Shown: one piece after another, positions 51,001 to 58,405 of the stretch | Position numbering within the stretch: the first letter of the stretch is position 1 | Layout: every line of letters begins with the position of its first letter | NCBI GenBank assembly: GCA_013433145.1 | Contig: CM024177.1 | Span: 5,234,110-5,298,109, forward strand | DNA from: Ascaris suum | Taxonomy: Eukaryota; Nematoda; Chromadorea; Rhabditida; Ascarididae | Direction of reading: 5' to 3' | DNA: 64,000 bases | Program-made: the position numbers and the translations under genes | Notes under the pieces: generated by a model | What the model was told of the DNA's origin: nothing | Database searches by the model: none | Seen by the model: the letters and a program-made list of their open reading frames with translations, nothing else

Positions 51001-52547
51001 TGAACAATGGTTCTGCGCGTGTTGAATAGCCGAAGAAATAATGAGGTAGTCCAGTCGTTTGAGGCATGCAGGCGATAATGCACCTGCATCTGCTGGAAAC
51101 CTAAAGAAGTGAATGCCCACAATTTGTCGCCCAGGTGCTGGCTGCTGACACTGAATGATGTAAAGCAGGTGTCTACAAAGACGGCTAGATTGACTTGGCG
51201 CTTGAGGGGCAAATACTTCACTATTCGGTGACGACGAACTGCATCAATGGTCTCGAATCTAATGTGCAAACATTTCCATTAGTTCCTGACGATAAAAGTG
51301 TATATGTTGTATCAAAACTAGGTAACTTACGCATCCCTGTTCAGATTTGAGATGCGGCAGAATTGAGCTTCCATTTGCTCTAGGTTGATTTAGGTTATGC
51401 CTTTAGTGACCTGAAGCTAGGCCTTCAAAAGAGACTCATAGAAATACCGAAAATTTAAATAATGGTTGCTGTTCATTTCTCCTTTACATTTGATCGAGTC
51501 GACCTTGAGTTGAATATGGTCGTTCGTTCTCTAAGGAGAAAACATCTTGGATGATGACTTTCTTCTGTATGTTCAAATTTTCCCTGTAAAAGGCCATTTG
51601 CTGGTTTGTTTCTTGACTCGTGCCATATAGCATCAAATGATACTCTCTCTCCCTCTGTTGTCTTCTCCTCTCAGAGAATTTTTATCAAAGTTCCCACAGC
51701 AAGAGGAGGTATTGAAGTATTGCAATGTTAGTGCCTTGAGTTGTCTTGCGTCTAAAACCATAACGACATTGTGATGGTATCCGAGTACTTATTAAAGTAG
51801 TTTGTTGCAGGTATAAATCTCTGGAGAAAGATACGGCAGAGGCAGAGCGTATGATGCAGCAGGTTCGAGAAATAAGCACTGTGGGGTTTTAATGCAATCT
51901 ATGTAGTGCTTTAAGGATAAACCTTTTTTCATTGTTCTCAATTTCCCTTATATTTTATAATTGGTCACTGTTTTGTGAAACTGACGGCGGTTCTGTTGCA
52001 AAAAATATTTGAAAAGCACTTCAATGACGATCTTTCTCTGTGCCTTCTGCATAAGATCATTCCTTTTGGTCACTTCTAACTTCCGGATCATTTTAGCGGA
52101 GACGTCTGTCTTTGGTTTTAGGCATGTAAGCAGCACTTGATGAAGTTTAATCCGGAAATTGTGGGCTTATTCCGGTTTCAGTTCATGGCATTTTGTCTCC
52201 ATTGAGGACTCGACTTAGGTGCTTGAACGCGATCGTTGTTAACAATTTTAAGCCATGATCTCCGTATAAATATGAAAGGATAAGCTCAGGTAACTGAGGC
52301 AGCTGTGATTGCAAGATGTTTGGTTTCGGAGAATGTCCACTCGTCTTTCAGCTCAGGTAACGTCTTTCAGCGTTTCGGAAGTATCGCTGAAGATGGCAAC
52401 TTGTTAGAGAATGTCCACTCGACGCCCGACGAAAGCACGTTGAACAACGGCAGTGATGAGGATGAGGTGTGCGCTACGGTTTTGTCGGACGACGGATCCG
52501 AATTGTTGCTCAAAACAAACGTACCCTCAGTGCGTATATCGACATAG
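29909..52547 (+). CDS. SCRIB: Scribble-like LAP protein, copy B (complete)
   Basis: A cell-polarity scaffold that, by family knowledge, acts at the lateral cortex with Dlg and Lgl. Twenty-four exons join in one frame to 3555 coding bases (1184 residues). Residues 1-about 400 hold 16 leucine-rich repeats with the LAP pattern L--L-L--N-L--LP; a LAP-specific segment with VKVLTTYLLPQ follows (human EKVLTCYLLPQQ). Then come an acidic/serine linker, PDZ1 (GFGLSLAGG, about residues 555-650), a divergent PDZ2 (GSLGF), a serine/threonine-rich linker and the conserved tail with WRQARYKSLE. Human Scribble has four PDZ domains; only two are visible here. The start is set by MPIFSCVPF, aligned with human MLKCIPLWR. 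The exon 16/17 junction in PDZ2 and the start of exon 19 are the weakest points. Confidence 0.93.
30524..30641 (+). CDS. SCRIB: Copy B exon 2: leucine-rich repeats 2-3
   Basis: GLCRCKKLRSLSLGQNKILR continues directly from exon 1 with the same spacing as human Scribble. The acceptor is TTTCAAG and the donor GTATTT leaves one base. Confidence 0.88.
30642..35637 (+). other. 5.0-kb intron of copy B
   Basis: The largest intron of copy B. No repeat-coding exon was found in it, and the flanking exons join without a gap in the repeat register. A short tandem repeat of GTTGATA (three units) lies near 34350-34370. Confidence 0.7.
35638..35716 (+). CDS. SCRIB: Copy B exon 3: leucine-rich repeat
   Basis: After TTCCAG, the 79-base exon encodes LSDLPEELVKCSNLKILDLR and leaves AG at GTTTAT. 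It fits between the neighbouring repeats in register. Confidence 0.9.
36603..36717 (+). CDS. SCRIB: Copy B exon 4: leucine-rich repeats
   Basis: RLPDVVTRLSSLTHLYLFET and following repeat end at GTGAGC in phase 0. Human Scribble has RLPDGFTQLRSLAHLALND at this point. A 12-G run lies 53 bases before the acceptor. Confidence 0.93.
36987..37082 (+). CDS. SCRIB: Copy B exon 5: leucine-rich repeats
   Basis: A 96-base phase 0 exon after ATTCAG encoding VRENQLRILPPAICQLKHL, aligned with human LRENLLKSLPASL. Donor GTAATC. Confidence 0.94.
37779..37998 (+). CDS. SCRIB: Copy B exon 6: about three leucine-rich repeats
   Basis: The 220-base exon runs from PLNMGSLEVLEDLYVDHNVL to AALPNSIG and leaves one base at GTTCGG. 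The next exon restores the glycine (GRLKNL), confirming the junction. An in-frame ATG at 37764 is upstream of the acceptor and not a start. Confidence 0.95.
39349..39467 (+). CDS. SCRIB: Copy B exon 7: leucine-rich repeats
   Basis: RLKNLVTLKADSNALTEL to FNNQLT, matching human QLKQLSILKVDQNRLCEV in spacing. Acceptor TTTTAG, donor GTTAGT, ends in phase 0. Confidence 0.94.
39706..39789 (+). CDS. SCRIB: Copy B exon 8: leucine-rich repeat
   Basis: The 84-base phase 0 exon TLPATIGGLKELSVLSIDEN to EIPSA lies between TTTTTCAG and GTATGT. Confidence 0.94.
40464..40649 (+). CDS. SCRIB: Copy B exon 9: last leucine-rich repeats
   Basis: IGGCSKLSILTLRGNRLREL and two more repeats end LRALWLSVDQ at GTAGGT. 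Human Scribble reads IGGCVALSVLSLRDN...LKALWLAENQ, an exact structural match. Confidence 0.96.
41651..41744 (+). CDS. SCRIB: Copy B exon 10: LAP-specific segment
   Basis: TSPLVPFESAQDP then RVKVLTTYLLPQG, the hallmark after LAP repeats (human EKVLTCYLLPQQ). Acceptor TTGCAG; one base left at GTTATT. Confidence 0.95.
42400..42599 (+). CDS. SCRIB: Copy B exon 11: acidic/basic linker
   Basis: EAGLMHPRRVSAGVSVRFGS, an acidic run EEGASDEDES, then GTPHPKTRSRAVTPRRQS. Serine/threonine-proline and RRxS sites look like kinase targets (inferred). Donor GTAAGC in phase 0. Confidence 0.88.
43558..43698 (+). CDS. SCRIB: Copy B exon 12: serine-rich linker
   Basis: A 47-codon phase 0 exon after TTTCAG encoding NDNSDSTLSLRRKSAGDV and ending HHSE at GTTCTC. 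It resembles phosphosite-rich linkers before the PDZ domains; no fold is expected. Confidence 0.82.
44273..44419 (+). CDS. SCRIB: Copy B exon 13: PDZ1, N-terminal half
   Basis: After TTATAG: AEEVNGVKMPKSIM, then strand A HITIVRDAI, the carboxylate-binding loop GFGLSLAGGRD and FK. Human PDZ1 has TLTILRQTGGLGISIAGGKG. Donor GTTAAT. Confidence 0.94.
44672..44797 (+). CDS. SCRIB: Copy B exon 14: PDZ1, middle
   Basis: VNDTGLFISRVVDRGPSEAA, GLLVGDKILSVNGVSV and DEPHH. The GDKILSVNG block is the standard PDZ strand D-E hairpin. A histidine at the start of helix B suggests class I ligand preference (S/T-x-hydrophobic). Confidence 0.95.
45509..45598 (+). CDS. SCRIB: Copy B exon 15: PDZ1 end
   Basis: VVAEMMQKEDKLELLVERD completes helix B and the last strand. 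The frame stays open past the exon; CAT/GTTCGT at 45599 is chosen because phase 0 is required and this donor type recurs, but a nearby donor is possible. Confidence 0.85.
46643..46905 (+). CDS. SCRIB: Copy B exon 16: PDZ2, first two thirds
   Basis: VISTAIDRDLNGSLGFEEQ holds a recognisable PDZ loop; DGHVVVSSVVALSDPGKEAR and IQVDDLVLL follow the PDZ pattern. A GTTTGT donor at 46856 would end the exon after VLL but breaks the phase to exon 17. The strong GTGAGT donor at 46906 keeps the frame but adds about 17 unusual residues. The exon end is therefore uncertain. Confidence 0.8.
46991..47072 (+). CDS. SCRIB: Copy B exon 17: PDZ2 helix B
   Basis: NVDGNGHTSLLSRIKRAIGS has the histidine-led helix B of a PDZ domain. 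It lies after GATTGTAG and ends at a strong GTAAGA donor in phase 0. The last PDZ strand would have to come from the next exon and is not obvious, so PDZ2 looks degenerate. Confidence 0.75.
47489..47869 (+). CDS. SCRIB: Copy B exon 18: Ser/Thr-rich linker
   Basis: The longest exon (127 codons) follows TCCTTCAG and ends at GCA/GTTAGT. An alternative acceptor at 47480 adds three residues. ANEAYVVVERQQPSKLEER is followed by serine, threonine, alanine and valine-rich sequence with no known domain. Confidence 0.85.
48604..48756 (+). CDS. SCRIB: Copy B exon 19: proline-rich linker, PPVAPKPK motif
   Basis: The frame KRESPSRVGPPVAPKPKISV ends NK at GTGCGA in phase 0. It matches the proline-rich exon of copy A. 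Phase demands a start at 48604 after a weak AATAG; TTCAG at 48616 is a better acceptor but shifts phase. A 21-base stretch at 48038-48058 after CTGCAG could be an extra microexon. Confidence 0.75.
49457..49592 (+). CDS. SCRIB: Copy B exon 20: LSKIRKFE helix
   Basis: QQPHNKDQSSINEPEK then MTLLSKIRKFESAAQ; one base is left at GTATGT and completes a proline with the next exon. Equivalent to copy A exon 3760-3892. Confidence 0.92.
50037..50184 (+). CDS. SCRIB: Copy B exon 21: EDVRKMKEEE segment
   Basis: KKPLVSEEDVRKMKEEENKK to SFEHILNN between TTGCAG and GTTAGT. Human Scribble has DDLRKMQEEEARKL here. Confidence 0.95.
50776..50943 (+). CDS. SCRIB: Copy B exon 22: VRTKNAE-WRQAR
   Basis: VRTKNAERRLIAAAKQ, an acidic spacer, then SELQKRQIWRQAR. 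It is the family-specific C-terminal signature, also present in copy A exon 9963-10121. Acceptor TTTTTAG, donor GTGAAT. Confidence 0.95.
51811..51880 (+). CDS. SCRIB: Copy B exon 23: RYKSLE helix
   Basis: YKSLEKDTAEAERMMQQVRE continues the WRQAR helix. The exon is 70 bases, as in copy A. The GTGGGG donor is weak; the unspliced frame would stop at once (VGF stop). Confidence 0.9.
52371..52547 (+). CDS. SCRIB: Copy B exon 24: C-terminus
   Basis: After CTTTCAG: RFGSIAEDGNLLENVHS to the stop, ending VPSVRIST. An earlier acceptor at 52289 would add 27 in-frame residues. The RF-SIAED start matches RL-NISED in copy A. The acidic tail GSDEDEVCATVLSDDGS has no known domain, and the last residues are not a PDZ ligand. 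Confidence 0.82.
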   Translation, partial: RFGSIAEDGNLLENVHSTPDESTLNNGSDEDEVCATVLSDDGSELLLKTNVPSVRIST

Positions 52548-55500
52548 TGAGCTCTACTTTTTCACTTCTCTAGTATTTTTGCGCTTGGTTTTTTAGTGTT
52601 GGCACTTCCAATTACATATGCAGGGCAGAATGGACTAGGAATTGGACGAGGAGGGCGAGGGGAGGATTCAGCTTCGCCGTTACCAGCGCCTCAAGTGTGA
52701 AAAACGATGGACAACGAGCCTATCGCTTAGTTAAAGTGCGTATTGCAATGGTACTGCACTAACGAGTAGAACGCCTTCGATCTGAACCGTAGCATTGTTA
52801 GCCATGGCACAGAAATTTGCGAATTATTCTGCATTCTTCGCACATATAAGAAGCAGATAGAGTAGCGTAGAACAGAACAGAAGAAAGGCGACGCATGTGC
52901 AGGTCGTGGAGTTTTTTTTTAATATGCTTTTTACAAAGGCGGCGGTATGTCTGTGTCTGCGTATGCATGTCGGATAGTTTCAGCGAGCGAATCGCGAAGC
53001 CAGTGCGGTGGAATTCGATATAAACACTCGGCTTCTTAAACTAGTTTGCTTTCGTCTAATCCTTTTTCTTTTTGAGATATCATCAGTTAAATTTGCATTT
53101 CGGTCTTGCTTCACAAACTTTTGCTGCTCTATGATTGTGAAGAAAAAAAACTAAGCAGACGTTGAAGACATTGTGGGGCCGCCGGTCGGCTGCATAGGGA
53201 AGACCATTCAAGACAATATATCATTGTTTTTTAGGGTATTGCTCGGTATTTATTTTAATGAGCAGACTTGCAAAAAATGAATATCATGCAGTTGTCCTTA
53301 ACGCATCCACCTACTCGTTATCCAAACGGTCACTTGCTGCTGCTTTTGTTGCAGCTTGCAGCTCACCTGTATTGAGCAGACGCATAAAAAGAATAGCAGT
53401 TTCTGGCGACATGTTACGGTTCCTTTCACAGTTACAAATTGCGGATTCGAAAGGCTTCTTTGAAGTAAACAGCCGTCCGTGATTGTAGGCGAGAGATGTG
53501 CTCCCATATTCCCATGGCATTTCAATGTATCCTTTGTTGTTTTAGTTTCGCTTTTTACCTACGTATCGTGGTGCCGGGGAATATTATGTTGTAAGGCTGA
53601 AAGTCGAAGTGTCGATGTAGGATTTTCTTCTCCATATTTTGCAGCTCAAAATTTTCTTTGTTACATAAGATTTTGTTCCGTAGAAAATGATTCCTCCTTT
53701 GAATCTGCTGGTCCGTATTTGTTGACGTTTCTGTACGAAGAGAGGTCCGGCTTTAAAAGGTTAAGGAGAAAGAAGAAATCAAGGAACTTCGCGGAAATTC
53801 CAGTATTTTTTATACAAATGGAGGGAAGTTGTGTTAACTTCCCTGCCGCTATAGTAGAGTTAGTGACGTTTGTCAAAGTATTTTTAACTGCTGTAAAGTT
53901 ATAGAAACGATGTCTTTTAGTCTAGTCTTTATGTGGGAACAGCTGCAAAAGTCGGTTAGCAGCGATCTTTTATCAACCGAATTTTCGAAAAAACGTCGAC
54001 GTGATTTTGCACTAATTTGAAACCGTAATGTGGGGGTGGAAGGAAGGGGGTTGGATGGATCTCCTCTTCAAAGAGAAAAGGAGAGGCATCTCTCCTTGCA
54101 CATCGCCCATCTCTTAACAGTTTTTTTTTGAGAAGTGCCAGTGCTGAAAATAAGCATTCTGTAATCTGCTATGATGTAATAATATAAGTAATTTAATGTA
54201 AATTGTTGATTGCGCGTCTCAGTGCTTCAACTGCTGCTTTGTCGCCTTTCTGTTTTGAGCATTTTCTTGCTAGTTCTCTTGCATTGTGAATTTTTCTTTG
54301 TCTGGACCTCGCATTGACTTTATTTCTCTGTATGCATAAATTTCAGAGCGTTGTCTTGTCAGACTGTTTTTCTCTGAATCTTTGGTTCGGCTTTATGAGT
54401 CTTCATTCTCGTATCGTTTCTATTCTTAGCCTTAATTTCTAAATGATGACCATTTTGATGCATCGAGGGCACCTTTATTCTGTGGTGCTTGCATTACCTC
54501 TGATGCGGCGCTGTCTTTCATATACTCTCTCGATGTCTCTTTTTCTCATTCATTTTAGCGTAATGAGGTACCTTTATCGTTGCACAATCTCTGCTGAAAG
54601 TAATCTCCAAGTTGTTGTTGTTGCATGTTTTATATTATTTTAATAGTTTTTATTGTTTTAAAGATCTAATTCATTTTATTGCTTTTAAGTAGCAGTTTGC
54701 TTGTGTGGTCGTTAACTTGGTCATTTTTCGTATGGTACGTTGTTTCTTATATTTGCCCAAACTTCGTTTTGCTTATTTACCTATTTGATATTTTATTTGT
54801 TTGTTTTTAATTTCAGTCGACAGTTTTAGGCGATTTTTTATTTAGGAAAGCGATTTGAAATAGGAAGGATACATGTGTTGGTGGAGTACGATTCATTATT
54901 TAATGAGATGGTGCGGCGAGCATGCAGTTGTTCGCATTGTGGGAATCGTTATTCTTGCTTTCTTCCGCCTCTCTCGTATCCGCTATCCACCTGAGGTTGG
55001 TAGCAGAGTGTTGGATGTGCTCGTTCATTTCTTTAGCTATTATTTATTCCCTTCATGTTCCATATACGGGAATGTAGGCAGTGATGTACTATCGTTTGCC
55101 GTTAATGTGTAAGCGAATCGTTTGTGTCGTATTGTACAATATCTCTCCTTGATGTGCATTTTGTTTAGGAGCGCAATTGCTCTATGTTGTGCATGTATTT
55201 ATTTGCTCATTAAACACTTTTTATGGATTGTTCTCCCACAAAAAAATTTGGTTGTCGATTCATCCCACGTCTATCATCGGCCTCACCAACGTTTCCTACT
55301 GTATCGCTTCATTTTGACCCCCAAAAAGAGTAAAAAGAAATTAGATGATACTCTGAATGTTTGGGCGTCCGCTATCAAACCTGTCTCATAAGCAAGTCGT
55401 TTTTTAAAGAAGACGAAATATTGACGAGACCGGAAGCAATGAAAAAAAATGTAATTATTCTTGAATTTGGTCGGGGACGTTCTTTGACGAGATTTTGAGT

Positions 55501-58230
55501 GTAGGTGTTGAAAGTTTCGATTTAGTGTGGTATTAAATAAGGTGGCGCTAAGGTGCTTTGATTTTGTTGCTGCGTTGGTTTTATTCAACCTGCTTAGGTT
55601 TTATTGCAGGCGTATCAAAAACGGGTCTAGGCGAGGGAGGAGAGTACATGTTTGGGTTTTTTCAGTGCGGTGCGTATTACCATTATGGAAGTGACTGGTT
55701 ATTTGCTGTGTGTTTATCTTTCGTTGAAGTGGCCAAGCCTTTTGGCATTTGGACGGGACTGTGAACTAGGTGTCTTTTCATCCATCTAAGTGCAAGGAGC
55801 TGTTGGTTTCATCCCACCGATTTTAATGTGCTTATGTTATAAATACTGCTGACCATATTATGCGGTTTGAAGGCTGGTTGAACAGATATTTGACCGTCCT
55901 ATTTAATGCTTTCAAATTACGTATCTTGAAGTTGGATGCGGAGTTGCTCACCAATGTAAATTTTATTACTTTTTATGACAGTAACAGTGCAGTAAACGTA
56001 TTCATCCGAATATATGGTGAATGATTGCCAAAGTCAGCAATAATCGTTGACGATCTCGTAGCCAGTTGCATTGGTGGAAAGTAAACCTATCACTCGGGTG
56101 CAAAAGATTGCTTTTAAATCCACTGTGCAACATTCTGCGCGTAATAAATGCGAGTGATGTTGTCTTAAAGCATTTCAATTTTTGTCACATTCTAAGTTGT
56201 GTTCTTTGTAGCTGGCAGTTGTTGATAAGAAAAATTTACAGACTTCTGCAGTGATGATTGATAAGAATTAAACGCACCAGTGAGTACGTAAGCGAGAGCG
56301 ACATCCCAATGCGTAGAGAAATGGCCCACTGCTCTATTGCACCACCATCATTAGAGGGGTACCTGTCAACCGCGTATTTTCAAAATATCTGTTATTCTGT
56401 GTATTAATAGTTCAATCTCGAATATAAGCTGTGGGCTTGTGTCGATCAGTCGAATGAATGGAACAAGGGGGGGGGGGGCAAAAATGTACCTACAAGGAGG
56501 GAAGTAATGGTGATTTTTTAAAGTTAAAGCTTCCTCTACGTAGGTTATTCAAGCTTATTGGTTTTCGCTACTTCAAGTCTAAGTTGGAGGAGAAAGGCTC
56601 CTAGTAAAGAGGCTCACAACAGATCCTGGGTTGGCTCTCAATTCCAGTTCCATAGTGAGTTATTATTTCCTTTGATCTCAGCGATAGTTATATGTTGAAG
56701 AAACGTTGTAAGGATTGACCACCACCCGAATTCTTATTCACATTGATACAGATTAAGTTGCGAGTTTGCGCTTCGATTGTGCTATCGCGGATAAGCCAGC
56801 AACCGAATTTCTAGTTCGGCAGCATCTCTTGAAATTTTGCACTTAGAATGCAGGCAACGTAAACTGGTCAAAATTTTGAGTTGTTTTGAGTCAAAATTAA
56901 TCGCCATTTTGAGTTGTTCATATTTATTGCTCGTTTTCATGCAACTATACTTTATATGCAAGCAAACTGTAGTAAGTTTATAAAGTAATCGTGAACTCTT
57001 AATAGTATTACTTGCATGACAAAATACTTTTTATATAAGTTTATATTTAAGGTATTTCGTCCATTTTTTTAAGTTGTCTCCGAGAAGTTGATGGCGATTT
57101 CATTAGCACTCTATTTATCGTCTATTCTTCATTTATTTTCTGCATTTTATCGAGTGCCTACTTTGAAAAAGGTTTATCAGATGTTTGGAAATCCCAAATA
57201 AAAAATTTGAGTTTAAACATTTTCTTCTTCGTTTTTTTCGTCGACTTTGTGGGCTACTGTGTTTTTCACGCTTTTCTCCGCAATTTCTAAGCGCATTGCG
57301 AATGTGTTTTGCAAAAGCGCATTGCGGCGGCATTATGTCTACCCTTACGCATATACTTTTGTCTGTCTGTCCTTCTTTATGGTAACTTCAATTCGGCAAT
57401 CGTTTACGAAATCTAACGGGCATAATGATTGATCGCCTCTGTTGTAGTTCAAGTTAATCGGTCAATTTTGGAAACGTTGTAGGTATCTAAAGATGTAAAA
57501 GGTTGCATATATTTTATGCTGGTCGGTTTTTCATTCTACATCGAAGTAGTGGCGGAAAAGCAAGTTTTCGTGGATTTGCGTGAATGATGGATAGCTTGAA
57601 ATACAAACGCATTATTTTGCACATTTTACTTTGTGTTGCTAAGTTGTGCAAGCAGCTGCGGTGGCGAGGGGGATGCAAAAGCCGAAGCAGGAAATTTTGA
57701 CGCCACCATTTTAACAGAGAAATAAAACATTGTCGAACCGGGAACAGTCTGGCGCTGGTGGACTTTTGGACGCCAGAGACAGTTTGGTGCATATATGCTG
57801 ACACCTCCTCAAATGGCGTCGGCGTCTGACAACGTACGCCAATTTGCTTTTGACTGTTTTTCATAGGAAGAAATATCGATTGAAAAACGACTCGTAATAG
57901 AAACCTTTTAAATTGTCGATGCTCTGATTTTGTTCTTTATTAGAATGCCTCGCTAAAACATCTGTATATGGAGTGAAACCACTCCGAGGCAGTTATGTTA
58001 TCTCTGCAATGGTCTAGCGGGCGTATATAAAAAAAAGAAGCGCTTAGCAGTAGAAAAAATGATTGCGAGGGTATAACAATGAGAAGTTATTTTTAGCTGC
58101 CGTAGATAGCGACATAGTGCAGCGGCGGCGACAAGTTGTGGTGGACGTTAACGTGCACTCTTCAAGTGTGGTCGTAGACCGACAGCTTAAATTCCAAGCA
58201 GGACTGCTATCTTCAGAAGTGGCAATACAG
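52548..58230. other. 5.7-kb intergenic region
   Basis: No supported gene. 52628-52736 is open before a GTGCGT site (FAVTSASSVKNDGQRAYRL) and could be a late exon or chance. Open frames near 53258-53482 and 55122-55391 lack family similarity and splice context. A 12-G run lies at 56467-56478. Confidence 0.5.
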
Positions 58231-58250
58231 CAATTGCAGCATTGGGTGCA
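58231..58250 (+). promoter_or_regulatory. Splice acceptor just before the ECHDC3 start codon
   Basis: CAATTGCAG at 58231-58239 lies 11 bases before ATG 58251, as also seen before Scribble copy B. It may end a leader intron or accept a spliced leader. Confidence 0.4.
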
Positions 58251-58405
58251 ATGAGTATATCACTTCGAAGGATATGTGGCAATGCATCGCCGTTGTTGAG
58301 ATGTGTTCGGATGCTCTCTGAAAATGGGTCGAGTGGGCTTGTCAAAAGAGAAGCCCTCAATGACGGCGCCATCGTGAGGCTCGTTCTAAGCTCACCCAAG
58401 AAAAG
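58251..58405 (+). CDS. ECHDC3: ECHDC3 exon 1: targeting peptide and first strand
   Basis: MSISLRRICGNASPLLRC is a plausible mitochondrial presequence; IVRLVLSSPKKR matches human NIVLSNPKKR. Leaves AG at GTACTC. A GTG/TTG-led frame extends upstream, but ATG 58251 gives the expected length. Confidence 0.9.
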
